Source of the DNA: Gammaproteobacteria bacterium
GTDB lineage: Bacteria; Pseudomonadota; Gammaproteobacteria; GCA-001735895
Assembly: GCA_014382695.1 (NCBI GenBank)
Contig: JACNJF010000084.1
Span: 1-64,000 of the forward strand
Length of the DNA: 64,000 nt
Direction of reading: 5' to 3'
The position numbers and the translations under genes are program-made. The notes under the pieces are model-generated. The model ran no database searches. It saw only the letters and a program-made list of their open reading frames with translations, and was not told the DNA's origin. This document shows positions 8,852-19,303 of the stretch, in pieces (position 1 is the first letter of the stretch; every line of letters begins with the position of its first letter).

Positions 8852-10108
8852 TTATTTGAGTTGCTGAAGGGCCGCCAGGATTTGTCCGGTCTGCAGCAGC
8901 CAGTCGATATGGGCCAGCTGGTAGCGGCTATGCAGTTCGAGGCCGGCGATCAATCCTTCGTTAATCTGCTGTAGTGCGAGCAGATAGTCGGTGGTGTTCA
9001 TGTCGCCATTGCTCCACAGCGTCTTGAGCAGGGTTTCGGTGCGTTCGCTGCGTCCCTGCATGATGCGCTGCCAGTGTTCGTAGCGTTGTCGGTATTCATC
9101 CAGCGTGACCTGACTGGATTCGATCGCAAACTGCTGCTGACGGCGCAGCGCGAGATAATCCGCTTCTGCCGCAAGTACCTGCTGCTGAGCGGTTTCAGTC
9201 TCGGCGCTGTAGTTATTGCGCAGTTGCAGTGGCATCGAGAAGGAGAGTGCGAGTACCGTGTCATCACCGGCGGTTCCAGCGTTGATGCCAAAGGTCGGGT
9301 CGGCCCTGTTTTCAACCCTAGTCAGTTGCGCTGACTGCTGGGCCAGTTTCCATTCGGCGCGTGCAGCAAGCACCTCGGGAAATTGATCGACCCATTGCCC
9401 GATCTGTTCGGCATCGGCCGCAGAGCGGTCGATGGCCCCTGCAAGCTGGGTGGGTTGAAGACGTTGAGCAGACCAGTCCGGCAACTGTTGACGCAGACTC
9501 ACCTCCAGCTGTTTCAGCTGAACCACGGCCTGCGCGGTGGTATTCAGTGTTTGCGACAGACTCAGGTACACCAGTTCGGCATCCAGCTGGCCCAGATCAC
9601 CGGCCTGCTGGCGTTGTCTGACCAGTTCGATCAGGGTGCCGAGCTGGTTTTCCTGATTGCGCGCCTGTTGCGCCTGTTCACCGGCGAGCTGCCATTCGAT
9701 CAGAGTCTGTAACGCGGCGGCGGCCTTTTGTTGCAGTAACAATTGATAGGCCTGTTGTGCACTGGTCAGGCTGTGTTGCCCCTGCTGTTGGCGTGCGGCC
9801 TGTTTGTCCCACCAGTCGATGGTTTGACTAACGCCAATACGAATATTGTTATCCGAGCCTTCATGCTCAAGCTCGGTTTCCAGTTCAGGGTTATACAGCG
9901 GCTGTTGATAGCCCTGTGCGATGGCCTGGTTGATTTCGATTTTGTGTCTGGCAGCGATCAGTTCCGGGTGCTGGGTGAGCTGTTCGATCAGCCAGCCTCC
10001 CCAGCCGGACTGGGCTGTTGCGGCCACCGCAGGTCCTGAGATGGAGAAAAGGACGAGCGCAGCCAGGACGACATTTTTTTTCTGCTGTGTAATACGTACA
10101 AGATTCAT
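8852..10108 (-). CDS. TolC-family outer membrane efflux protein (CzcC-like)
   Basis: 418 aa, long Gln/Ala-rich coiled-coil repeats, directly upstream of adaptor and permease. Confidence 0.85.
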   Translation of the reverse strand: MNLVRITQQKKNVVLAALVLFSISGPAVAATAQSGWGGWLIEQLTQHPELIAARHKIEINQAIAQGYQQPLYNPELETELEHEGSDNNIRIGVSQTIDWWDKQAARQQQGQHSLTSAQQAYQLLLQQKAAAALQTLIEWQLAGEQAQQARNQENQLGTLIELVRQRQQAGDLGQLDAELVYLSLSQTLNTTAQAVVQLKQLEVSLRQQLPDWSAQRLQPTQLAGAIDRSAADAEQIGQWVDQFPEVLAARAEWKLAQQSAQLTRVENRADPTFGINAGTAGDDTVLALSFSMPLQLRNNYSAETETAQQQVLAAEADYLALRRQQQFAIESSQVTLDEYRQRYEHWQRIMQGRSERTETLLKTLWSNGDMNTTDYLLALQQINEGLIAGLELHSRYQLAHIDWLLQTGQILAALQQLK

Positions 10109-10128
10109 GATTGATAGCCCTCTGCATT

Positions 10129-10566
10129 CTACTTGCTGCTGTCAGCAGTCAGCTGCCGGCAGATTTCCGGATCAGACTGAGGGCGTACCTGCCCGCGATG
10201 AAAAGTGACCTTAATGATCGTATCAGTGGGCAGTTGCTGGTTAAACGTAGTCGAAAAGCGGATGCCACCCTGTTTCATTTCACGATGGGTTAAAAAAGGT
10301 GGGGTGTAGTCTGTTGTCGTCAGCGCGATCAGGTCATCGCTGGGTGTGCAGGCAACGATATCCAGATGCCCGGATGGCAGGCCGAAGCGGTGGAAGGCGG
10401 TCAGCAGGCCACTCACCTGCGTACCCTGTGCAGTGCCTTCTACAGAGACATCCTGCAGCTTCCATTTCTGGGCAGGTTTATCGATCAGCTCAATAGTAAG
10501 GGCTTCGTCTGCGTACGCAGCGTTAAGATACAGGGTAGTGAAAAATAGTAGGGTTAAAATTTTCAT
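10129..10566 (-). CDS. small secreted protein in the metal-efflux cluster
   Basis: 145 aa with signal peptide (MKILTLLFFTTLYLNAAYA). Confidence 0.7.
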   Translation of the reverse strand: MKILTLLFFTTLYLNAAYADEALTIELIDKPAQKWKLQDVSVEGTAQGTQVSGLLTAFHRFGLPSGHLDIVACTPSDDLIALTTTDYTPPFLTHREMKQGGIRFSTTFNQQLPTDTIIKVTFHRGQVRPQSDPEICRQLTADSSK

Positions 10567-10643
10567 GAATAAACAATCTCATCGTATAAGTCAGATGCCG
10601 GCGACCAGCGAACGGCAGGAATAGAGCTCAGGTGCAGCAGCGA

Positions 10644-11009
10644 CTAAACGATGGGAGGGCGTAGATCAGGGGAAATCAGGAAGGAGAAGTAGCTCGTGCC
10701 AGGCTCCGAGGCAGCCTGTGCGGATTGAGGAATATCGAGAGCGTGATTGCTCACACTGTTTAAAAAGAAATGCACCGCACCATGACAGTGACAGCAGTGA
10801 TGACAGTCGAATTGAGTATCTGCAACAGGGTCCTGTAGGTTCTGCTTATCTGGCTGTGACTGGGTGCTGGCAGGGTGATCGTGGGTGCTGTGATCGAACT
10901 GTAGATGTGCTGTCCCGTTCTGATGGAACTGGTGTTTGTCGGCAATAGCCGCAACCGATTGCAGCGCAATCAGGGCAACTAAAAGTAACGACAGGGATTT
11001 ACGAATCAT
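10644..11009 (-). CDS. His/Cys-rich secreted small protein, putative metal binding
   Basis: 121 aa, signal peptide, motif FDCHHCCHCHGAVH and H-rich region; first gene of the efflux cluster. Confidence 0.7.
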   Translation of the reverse strand: MIRKSLSLLLVALIALQSVAAIADKHQFHQNGTAHLQFDHSTHDHPASTQSQPDKQNLQDPVADTQFDCHHCCHCHGAVHFFLNSVSNHALDIPQSAQAASEPGTSYFSFLISPDLRPPIV

Positions 11010-11252
11010 CGGTATAACTTACAGCAGGTTTGAGTTATTGAATATGAAAACGAGCCTAGACTAACAAAGTCGGTCGCTATACTGAAGGAATCATTAAGGT
11101 AATTCATGACATAGGGCAAGTGCGGACGGCTGATGTTTAGTTGTAAACTAGTGTTTGTATAGCGATAGATCGCTGCTAAAGTCTGTCATGCCAGACTGGC
11201 TCGATATCAAATTTTGTAAGCTTTCTACTCTTAAACCCGGCGGTAACCAGGC

Positions 11253-12044
11253 ATGTATCAAGAGGAATTTCTGTACAGTCATAACAGCGTGTTAATCACG
11301 CTCGGACTGTTTATTCTGATTATTATTTTTAATGAATTCGGGTTCCGTATCGGGCGCTTTGTGCAGCATCAGACCAGCGATGAGCTGATGTCGCTGACCG
11401 GCTCGGTGCAGGCCAGCATACTCGGTTTACTGGCGTTGTTACTGGGTTTTACCTTTAGCATGTCGATGCAGCGTTTCGATAACCGGAGTCTGGCCCTGAT
11501 CGACGAAGCCAACGCGATTGGCACTGCCATCTTCAGGGTTGAACTGTTGAATGAACAATTTCAGCAGCCGACCAATAATCTGCTAAAAAAGTACATCGAC
11601 CTGCGCATTGCGATTGGCAAAACCGATCTTACCCGGCAGCAGGAACGCAATGCCTTTAACCAGCAAATTGCCCAGTTGCAGCGTGAGCTGTGGGCGATTG
11701 CGATAGAGGCTGCGAATGTTGATCCGCGTCCGGTCACCACGGGTGCTTTTATCAACTCACTGAATGCGGTATTCGATGCCCAGGGTAAGCGCAATGCCCT
11801 GCTGCATATGCATGTGCCGGAGGTCGTTCTAATCCTGCTGTTTATTGTGTTTATCGCATCGGTGGGCATTATTGGCTATTCCAGTGGGCTGGGTGGCAAG
11901 CGCATGGCGCTACCGACGGTACTGGTCGCCTTTCTGATTTCAATGATTGTATTTATTATTATCGATCTGGATCGGCCCAAGCGGGGCCTGGTTCAGGTTA
12001 ATCAGGCGGTGATGCAGGATTTGCGCCTGAGTGCTTTCGAGTGA
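11253..12044 (+). CDS. DUF4239 (bestrophin-like) membrane protein
   Basis: SLTGSVQASILGLLALLLGFTFSMSMQRFDNR motif, 4 TM. Confidence 0.75.
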   Translation: MYQEEFLYSHNSVLITLGLFILIIIFNEFGFRIGRFVQHQTSDELMSLTGSVQASILGLLALLLGFTFSMSMQRFDNRSLALIDEANAIGTAIFRVELLNEQFQQPTNNLLKKYIDLRIAIGKTDLTRQQERNAFNQQIAQLQRELWAIAIEAANVDPRPVTTGAFINSLNAVFDAQGKRNALLHMHVPEVVLILLFIVFIASVGIIGYSSGLGGKRMALPTVLVAFLISMIVFIIIDLDRPKRGLVQVNQAVMQDLRLSAFE

Positions 12045-12115
12045 GCGCGGTATTTTTTCGCTGCCGCAGGTCGTTCTGACCCGCTTTAATCAAATTAACG
12101 CTGTATAGGAAAAAC

Positions 12116-12553
12116 GTGATGAGCTGGATTAATCGATATTTACTACCCGCGCTGCTGCTGATGGCGGGCGGTTTTCGCCTGGCAGCAGCAGCCGATGATT
12201 CTCGCCAGCTGGTGCAACTGCCGCCGATGATGCAGCAGCATATGCTGTCGAACATGCGCGATCACCTGCAGGCAATCGATGAAATACTGATTGCGATGGG
12301 TAAGGATGAGCTGGATCAGGCCGCCGAGATTGCTGAACAACGGCTGGGGATGAGCTCTCTACAGTCGCACGGTGCCGGGCATATGGCGCCGTTTATGCCG
12401 GAAGCGATGCGTGCGAGCGGAACCTCCATGCATAAGGCCGCCAGTCGCTTTGCATTAAAAGCGCAGGAAGGGGAAGCGCTGGCGGCTTATCGATTACTGG
12501 CAGAGATCACTTCCAGCTGTGTTGCCTGTCATGCGGGCTTTCGTATTCAATAG
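12116..12553 (+). CDS. cytochrome c (class II/c'-like) periplasmic protein
   Basis: Signal peptide and C-terminal CVACHAGF heme motif. Confidence 0.75.
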   Translation: MMSWINRYLLPALLLMAGGFRLAAAADDSRQLVQLPPMMQQHMLSNMRDHLQAIDEILIAMGKDELDQAAEIAEQRLGMSSLQSHGAGHMAPFMPEAMRASGTSMHKAASRFALKAQEGEALAAYRLLAEITSSCVACHAGFRIQ

Positions 12554-12747
12554 ACACCCGGCTTCCAGCGCAAGAGCGATGCGTTGAGTCCCGCTGGTAG
12601 ATAAAACTGAACTGAAATACCCGGTTTATAACGCGGATCTATTGAAGTTCAAAAAGTACAGGCCTATAGTTTGCCCGATTTCAATTTTACGCCAGCCATC
12701 GTCAATAATTCTGTCGGTCACTGTTACCACCTCAAAGAAGGCCAAAG

Positions 12748-14454
12748 ATGTTTTATGCCATTAAACAAACGATAAGAAACCAGCCAACATTCGCTGATAT
12801 ACAGGCCGATATTCTGGCTGGCTTAACGGTTGGCATCATTGCACTGCCCTTATCCATGGCGCTTGCGATTGCCAGCGGTGTCGCACCCCAGCATGGGCTG
12901 TATACCGCTATCGTCGCCGGTATCCTGATTGCGCTCACCGGTGGTTCGAAGGTTAGTGTGTCCGGTCCTACCGCAGCGTTTGTGGTGGTACTGTTACCGA
13001 TTGCGCAGCAGTTTGGGCTGGGCGGGTTGCTGTTAAGCGGGTTTATGGCAGGCATCATTCTGGTTGCGATGGGCGTGGCGAAGCTCGGCAAGCTGATCGA
13101 GGTGATTCCCTATCCGGTCGTGATCGGTTTTACCACCGGCATCGGGGTGGTGATCGCGACCTTTCAGATCAAGGATTTTTTAGGGCTGACGATCACTTCA
13201 GGTGAAGGCCATTATCTGGAAAAGCTGATGGCGATTGTGCAGGCGCTTCCCACTATCCATCTGCAGGATTTGCTGATCGGCGCGCTAACCTTAAGCGTGC
13301 TGCTGCTCTGGCCGCGCATGAATTCAAAAATACCGGGCCATCTGATTGCGCTGCTGACCGGTTCTGTCTGCGCCTGGCTGGCGACTCAGCTGTTTCAGGA
13401 TTTTTCGGTCGCGACCATTGGCAGTCGCTTTCAGTATGAACTGAATGGCATCGCGGGCAACGGTATCCCACCGTTTGCGCCCGAATTTAACTGGCCGTGG
13501 AATCTTCCTGGCGGCAACGGTGAGCCAATCGGCATCAGCTGGGAGCTGATCCGTGCATTGATGCCGGCGGCGATTACGATTGCGGTGCTGGGTGCACTCG
13601 AATCGCTGTTATGTGCAGTGATTGCGGATGGCATGTCGGGCAAAAAACACGACTCCAACGACGAGCTGATCGGGCAGGGTCTGGGTAATCTGCTCGCACC
13701 TTTACTGGGCGGCATTCCGGCTACCGCTGCGATTGCGCGCACGACGGCGAACATCAAGGCGGGTGGACGCTCCCCGCTTTCCTCCGTGGTACATGGTGTG
13801 TTTATCCTGATTGCGATTCTGTCGCTATCCCCGTTGCTGTCGTATATCCCGATGGCTTCGATGGCCGCGCTGTTACTGATGGTGGCGTGGAATATGAGTG
13901 AGGTGAAGCACTTTTTCCGCACCGTGCGGGTTGCACCGGGCAGTGATGTGGCGGTGCTGATCATCTGCTTTCTGCTCACCGTATTATTCGACATGACGAT
14001 AGCGGTGGGGGTTGGTGTGAGTCTGGCCTCAATCCTGTTTATCCATAAAAGCATCAGCCTGACCACTACCACCAAGATTGAAAAGCATCATCAGGACGCG
14101 CTTGATTTACCTGAACAATTCGCGATTTATGACGTGAATGGGTCGTTGTTCTTCGGCTCCGCGCAGAAGGCCATGCGCAGCATCGCTTCGGTGACGCCGG
14201 AGGTGCGGGTGGTGATCCTGGATATGGCGGAAGTCAATATGATCGATATGAGTGCCATTATTGCGATGGAATCGATCAGCCGGAATCTGCATAAGGCCGG
14301 TGTCTCTCTGGTTATCAATCAGCTGCAACCGAGGATGATACTTAAGCTGCGTAGAGCCGGGCTGCGCAAACAGCTGGGAAAGGTGGCGTTTTCCCGATCG
14401 ATTCCTGAGGCCCTGCAAAAAGCACACAAAATGCTGCAGTATACGCCTGCCTGA
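12748..14454 (+). CDS. SulP family inorganic anion transporter with STAS domain
   Basis: 568 aa; DILAGLTVGIIALPLSMALAIASGVAPQHGLYTAI and C-terminal STAS (VVILDMAEVNMIDMSA). Confidence 0.95.
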   Translation: MFYAIKQTIRNQPTFADIQADILAGLTVGIIALPLSMALAIASGVAPQHGLYTAIVAGILIALTGGSKVSVSGPTAAFVVVLLPIAQQFGLGGLLLSGFMAGIILVAMGVAKLGKLIEVIPYPVVIGFTTGIGVVIATFQIKDFLGLTITSGEGHYLEKLMAIVQALPTIHLQDLLIGALTLSVLLLWPRMNSKIPGHLIALLTGSVCAWLATQLFQDFSVATIGSRFQYELNGIAGNGIPPFAPEFNWPWNLPGGNGEPIGISWELIRALMPAAITIAVLGALESLLCAVIADGMSGKKHDSNDELIGQGLGNLLAPLLGGIPATAAIARTTANIKAGGRSPLSSVVHGVFILIAILSLSPLLSYIPMASMAALLLMVAWNMSEVKHFFRTVRVAPGSDVAVLIICFLLTVLFDMTIAVGVGVSLASILFIHKSISLTTTTKIEKHHQDALDLPEQFAIYDVNGSLFFGSAQKAMRSIASVTPEVRVVILDMAEVNMIDMSAIIAMESISRNLHKAGVSLVINQLQPRMILKLRRAGLRKQLGKVAFSRSIPEALQKAHKMLQYTPA

Positions 14455-14634
14455 TACTGCCGTTGGCGAGGTCAAGGGGCGCCGCCAGTGCAGCAGAATC
14501 AATCGCTCAGGTTTATGCTTAAATGCTGTAGCCGTGAACCGCTGATTTATTAAAGGTTGCTTCAATATTGAGCTGAAACCCTGCTAAAGTTATTTGAACA
14601 GAAAAAAAATTGTCCGATAGATGAAAGGCTCTGC

Positions 14635-15672
14635 ATGCAGAAAATAAGAAAACGCGCTTTTGAAATACTTGATGTAGGTGCCAGAGGTGATCGCCTGAGT
14701 CGATTTATCGATATCTTCCTGATCTGTCTGATCTCGCTGAATGTACTGTCGGTGATACTGGAAACGCTGCCGTTTCTGCAGAACCGCTACCGCTTTTTCT
14801 TTTCAGGCTTTGAAACATTTTCGGTCATCATCTTCAGCATCGAGTATCTAACGCGGGTCTGGTGTGCGATCGAAAACCCTGATTCCGATCATAGCCATCC
14901 GTTCTGGGGGCGGTTGCGTTATATGCTGACGCCGATGGCGCTGATCGACCTGATTGTGATCCTGCCGTTTTATCTGACGCTGTTCATTACCGTTGACCTG
15001 CGCTTTTTGCGGGTATTGCGGTTGCTGCGGGTGTTTCGTCTGACGCGTTACTCTTCATCCATGTCGCTGCTGCTGAAGGTACTCAAGGATGAGGCGAAAT
15101 CGATTGGAGCGGCTCTGTTTGTGCTGTGTATGCTGGTCATCATGGCTTCCAGTCTGACCTATCTGGCTGAGCATGAAGCACAGCCCGAGAGCTTCAAGAG
15201 TATTCCACATGCGATGTGGTGGGCGATTATTACCATGACCAGCGTCGGCTACGGGGATGTTACTCCGGTTACCGTGCTGGGCAAGACACTGGCATCGGTA
15301 ATCAGTATCATCAGCGTCGGCCTGGTGGCGCTACCGGCCGGGATACTGGCTTCCGGCTTCAGCGAAGCGATCCATCAGCGCCGTGCACAGTTCGAAAAAA
15401 TTGTTGATAATGCACTGAAAGATGGCGTGATTACCGCAGAAGAGGAGCTGGAGCTGAAGGAGTCACGCGAAACACTGGGGCTGGATCCGGATGAAGCAGA
15501 AACCATACTCGATAGCAGTCGCAACCGTAAGATCGAAAAAGAAATCGGGCAGATGATCAGTGTGGAAGAACGCGAGATGAAAACAGCGCTCAACAACCGC
15601 TGCCCTCATTGCGGGAAAGTAGTCGACTGGCGGCATGAAAAAAGGAACCGACTGCGCGACCAGATAGAATAA
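14635..15672 (+). CDS. voltage-gated potassium channel-type ion transporter
   Basis: Selectivity filter TMTSVGYGD; S4-like RFLRVLRLLRVFRLTR; C-terminal CPHC. Confidence 0.92.
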   Translation: MQKIRKRAFEILDVGARGDRLSRFIDIFLICLISLNVLSVILETLPFLQNRYRFFFSGFETFSVIIFSIEYLTRVWCAIENPDSDHSHPFWGRLRYMLTPMALIDLIVILPFYLTLFITVDLRFLRVLRLLRVFRLTRYSSSMSLLLKVLKDEAKSIGAALFVLCMLVIMASSLTYLAEHEAQPESFKSIPHAMWWAIITMTSVGYGDVTPVTVLGKTLASVISIISVGLVALPAGILASGFSEAIHQRRAQFEKIVDNALKDGVITAEEELELKESRETLGLDPDEAETILDSSRNRKIEKEIGQMISVEEREMKTALNNRCPHCGKVVDWRHEKRNRLRDQIE

Positions 15673-15674
15673 GA

Positions 15675-16613
15675 TTAATCCTGTGACTGGGTCACTTCGA
15701 CGATCAGCCGGCGCATCCATTGATGGCCCGGATTATTCTGTAACAGCGGGCTCCAGGCCATTTTTAGCTCCATCGCTGGAATGCTGAACGGCGGTTCTCG
15801 CAGAATCACACGCGGATTCTGCTGCTTCAGGTGGGCTGCCCGGGTCGGTAACGTAACAATCAAATCTTTCTGCTCAGCCAGTAACATCGCCGCCTGATAG
15901 TGACGCGTAAAAATCGTGATGTGACGTTTTTTACCCAGTTTAGTCAGGGCTTCATCCACCCAGCCCAGGCGCTGCACATCATCTGGATCGATACCGACAC
16001 CGACGCCCATGCCGGTTTTACTCACCCACACATGCTGCGCTTCCAGATAGGTCTTCAGGTTAAAGTTATCACGAATCGGATTTTCGGCACTGAACAGACA
16101 GGTAAAGCTATCGTTCCAGATCAGCTTCTGATGAAACGACTGAGGAATACTGTCGAAGCGATTGATCACCATATCGACCTTGCCCTGTTCCACATCGAGG
16201 AAGCTGACATCACTCGGGGTCATGATATCGAGCACGATGCCGGGTGCTTCTTCACGCAGGCGGTGCAGGATACGCGGAATAATGGTGGATTCGGCGTAGT
16301 CGCTGGCCATGATGCGAAATACCCTTTCGGTGGTCGCCGGCTCAAACGCCGCTTGCGGCTGGATCGCCTTATCCACCTGAGCCAGGGCTTCGCGGATTAG
16401 TGGCTGTAACTCCAGCGCACGTTCGGTTGGTGTCATGCCCTCGCTGGTACGCACCAGCAGCGGATCATTAAACATCAGTCGCAGACGGCGCAGGCCGTTA
16501 CTCATCGCCGGTTGACTCAGGCCCAGATAGCTGGCGGCACGGGTCACGTTGCGTTCGCGCAATAGTACATCCAGGTACTCCAGCAGGTTGAGGTCGATAC
16601 GTTCGTTTTGCAT
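15675..16613 (-). CDS. LysR family transcriptional regulator
   Basis: HTH LLEYLDVLLRERNVTRAASYLGLSQPAMSNGLRRLR; divergent from aceA. Confidence 0.95.
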   Translation of the reverse strand: MQNERIDLNLLEYLDVLLRERNVTRAASYLGLSQPAMSNGLRRLRLMFNDPLLVRTSEGMTPTERALELQPLIREALAQVDKAIQPQAAFEPATTERVFRIMASDYAESTIIPRILHRLREEAPGIVLDIMTPSDVSFLDVEQGKVDMVINRFDSIPQSFHQKLIWNDSFTCLFSAENPIRDNFNLKTYLEAQHVWVSKTGMGVGVGIDPDDVQRLGWVDEALTKLGKKRHITIFTRHYQAAMLLAEQKDLIVTLPTRAAHLKQQNPRVILREPPFSIPAMELKMAWSPLLQNNPGHQWMRRLIVEVTQSQD

Positions 16614-16735
16614 GTTGGGCTCGGCGATGACTATTTGTCTGATGAATAGTAAGTATAATCGCTATTTATTTCAATTATGATGTGCAAAGCCATACTATGG
16701 CGTGGTTACCCATTCCAAACACTTAGGATTAACTT

Positions 16736-18331
16736 ATGACTCAATACAAACAAGACATCCAGACCGCCGCTAGCCTGTGCGCTCAAAACGGCGATAGCTG
16801 GAATGCGATCAATCCTGAATCTGTTGCCCGTATGCGTGCCCAGAACCGTTTCAAAACAGGTCTGGATATAGCTAAATATACCGCCGGAATCATGCGTGCC
16901 GATATGGCTGCCTATGATGCCGATTCATCTCAGTACACCCAGTCACTGGGCTGCTGGCATGGTTTTATCGGTCAGCAAAAAATGATCTCAATCAAGAAGC
17001 ATTTCGGTACTACCAAGAAGAGCTACCTCTACCTGTCCGGCTGGATGGTTGCAGCGCTGCGCTCAGAATTCGGTCCGTTACCGGATCAGTCGATGCACGA
17101 AAAAACCTCAGTTGCAGCCCTGATCGAAGAGCTTTACACCTTCCTGCGTCAGGCGGATGCACGCGTCCTGGGTGGACTGTTTCGTGAGCTCGACTCGGCC
17201 CGTGCTGCTGGCGATAACGTAAAAGAAAAAGATATCCAGAACCAGATCGATAACTTCGAAACCCACGTGGTGCCGATTGTTGCCGACATCGATGCCGGTT
17301 TCGGTAACGCCGAAGCAACCTACCTGATGGCGAAGCAGATGATCGAAGCCGGTGCCTGCTGTATCCAGATCGAAAACCAGGTATCTGATGAAAAGCAGTG
17401 CGGTCACCAGGATGGCAAGGTAACCGTTCCACATGAAGACTTCCTCGCCAAGGTACGTGCGATACGTTACGCCTTCCTTGAGCTGGGTGTCGACGATGGT
17501 GTTATCGTAGCGCGTACCGATTCCCTCGGTGCCGGCCTGACCAAGCAGATTGCCGTTTCCAACGAGCCGGGCGATCTGGGCGATCAGTACAACAGCTTCC
17601 TCGATGTGGAAGAAGTGACCCCTGAAACGATGATGAACGGTGATGTGATCATCAACCGTAACGGCAAGCTGGTACGTCCAAAGCGTCTGCCCAGCAACCT
17701 GTTCCAGTTCCGTTCGGGCACTGGCGAAGATCGCTGTGTACTGGATTGCATCACTTCGCTGCAAAACGGCGCAGACATGATCTGGATCGAAACTGAAAAG
17801 CCGCATATCGGTCAAATCGGTGGCATGGTCAATCGGGTACGTGAAGCGGTTCCGAATGCGAAGCTGGTTTACAACAATTCACCTTCCTTCAACTGGACAT
17901 TGAATTTCCGTCAACAGGTTTTCGATGCATGGAGTGAAGAAGGTAAGGATGTCTCTGCCTACGATCGTGCCAAGCTGATGAGCGTTGATTATGATGCGAC
18001 AGAACTGGCCGTTGTTGCGGATGAAAAAATCCGTACCTTCCAGGCTGATTCTTCGCGTGATGCCGGTATTTTCCATCACCTGATTACACTGCCGACTTAC
18101 CACACCGCTGCACTGTCTACCGACAATCTGGCCAAAGAATACTTCGGCGAGCAGGGCATGCTGGGCTATGTACTGGGTGTGCAGCGTAAGGAAATCCGTG
18201 AAGGGATTGCCTGCGTCAAGCATCAGAACATGTCAGGTTCTGATATGGGCGATGATCACAAGGAGTATTTCGCGGGTGAAGCCGCACTCAAAGCTGGCGG
18301 TGCCGACAACACCATGAATCAGTTTTCCTGA
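16736..18331 (+). CDS. aceA: isocitrate lyase
   Basis: 531 aa; VPIVADIDAGFGNAEATYLMAKQMIEAGACCIQIENQVSDEKQCGHQDGKVTVPHEDF (catalytic KQCGH-type region). Confidence 0.95.
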   Translation: MTQYKQDIQTAASLCAQNGDSWNAINPESVARMRAQNRFKTGLDIAKYTAGIMRADMAAYDADSSQYTQSLGCWHGFIGQQKMISIKKHFGTTKKSYLYLSGWMVAALRSEFGPLPDQSMHEKTSVAALIEELYTFLRQADARVLGGLFRELDSARAAGDNVKEKDIQNQIDNFETHVVPIVADIDAGFGNAEATYLMAKQMIEAGACCIQIENQVSDEKQCGHQDGKVTVPHEDFLAKVRAIRYAFLELGVDDGVIVARTDSLGAGLTKQIAVSNEPGDLGDQYNSFLDVEEVTPETMMNGDVIINRNGKLVRPKRLPSNLFQFRSGTGEDRCVLDCITSLQNGADMIWIETEKPHIGQIGGMVNRVREAVPNAKLVYNNSPSFNWTLNFRQQVFDAWSEEGKDVSAYDRAKLMSVDYDATELAVVADEKIRTFQADSSRDAGIFHHLITLPTYHTAALSTDNLAKEYFGEQGMLGYVLGVQRKEIREGIACVKHQNMSGSDMGDDHKEYFAGEAALKAGGADNTMNQFS

Positions 18332-18412
18332 GCCTGATTTGAACAAGTTGTGTAACAAAGGAGGCTAAGTGGAAAAACGCTTAATATAAAGCTTTTCGAC
18401 AGTCTCCAGCAG

Positions 18413-18446
18413 AAAGCCCCTGTAAGCCGTTACAGGGGCTTTTTTT
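18413..18446 (+). terminator. intrinsic terminator downstream of aceA
   Basis: AAAGCCCCTGTAA-GCCG-TTACAGGGGCTTT followed by a T run. Confidence 0.9.
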
Positions 18447-19194
18447 ATGTATTATTTTCAAAGTACAGAAAGTCAATCAGGAATACGGCGCCAAGCAGGA
18501 TGTATTTTGAATTTTTATCAATATCCTTATTAAACTTCACGCCAAAGATGTCAGCGTCGGTATAGATCTCTTTCAGGAGCCCGCCCCATTGTTTGCTGAT
18601 CTTGCCAATCTCCCGCTCAGCCCTTTTCACAAAAAAAGTCCACGGTCGGATCAAAGGGCCGTGAATGCTCATGATCTGTTTGCCTCTGCCATCCAGTACG
18701 CTAAATTTTTTATTAATAATAGAGAACTCACGCACGATAGTGCCGACCTTTATCTCAGCGCCATCTGCAATGCTCATTTTATGAAAATAAAACCGGAAAG
18801 GACGTTTTAATTCCAGAATATGGTTGTTCTGCAGGTCCCATAGATTTATTTCAAACGGACGATATGCCGATAAAAAACTGCGTGTGAGCAAACTGATCGG
18901 ACCCAGCCAGATATAACTGCATTTGGGGCATTTATCGATGGTAGTTTTAGGTTTCAGTCTGCCATACGCTATTTTTTGCATGGATACATTACAGGTGGGG
19001 CAGTTGCGTAACTTTTCTCGCGAGTCAGCTTGAGCAGGCTGTTTGCTGGTAGACGCTTGCGCTGCCGTTACGGTTTCAATTCTGAGAAGAATTTCTTCGT
19101 CGATGAGTTTTCCATGACAGCTGGAGCAGTGCAAAAAATTAAAACCTTGATTGGCGGTAGAGACCAGTTGACCACTGCAGTCAGGACATTGCAT
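18445..19194 (-). CDS. zinc-ribbon (zf-TFIIB-type) protein
   Basis: Two CxxC pairs: MQCPDCSGQL...LHCSSCHG and CPTCNVSM...KCPKCSYIWLG; start moved to the internal ATG at 19194. Confidence 0.75.
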   Translation of the reverse strand: MQCPDCSGQLVSTANQGFNFLHCSSCHGKLIDEEILLRIETVTAAQASTSKQPAQADSREKLRNCPTCNVSMQKIAYGRLKPKTTIDKCPKCSYIWLGPISLLTRSFLSAYRPFEINLWDLQNNHILELKRPFRFYFHKMSIADGAEIKVGTIVREFSIINKKFSVLDGRGKQIMSIHGPLIRPWTFFVKRAEREIGKISKQWGGLLKEIYTDADIFGVKFNKDIDKNSKYILLGAVFLIDFLYFENNT

Positions 19195-19303
19195 AGAAGA
19201 ATTCCATGTATGTAAACAGCGCATCATGCATGGCTATTTAAAGAGGGTCAATGTTTCAGCTGTGGCAGAGACATGATGTAGAGATCGTACACTCCATGCC
19301 TCA

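Noticed and set aside
13431-14075. Long antisense ORF (214 aa) opposite the SulP transporter
   Set aside because: Shadow ORF in a GC-biased coding frame; low-complexity composition and complete overlap with a strongly supported gene.
17108-17815. Antisense ORF (235 aa) inside aceA
   Set aside because: Mirror frame of a highly conserved enzyme gene; no recognisable domain.
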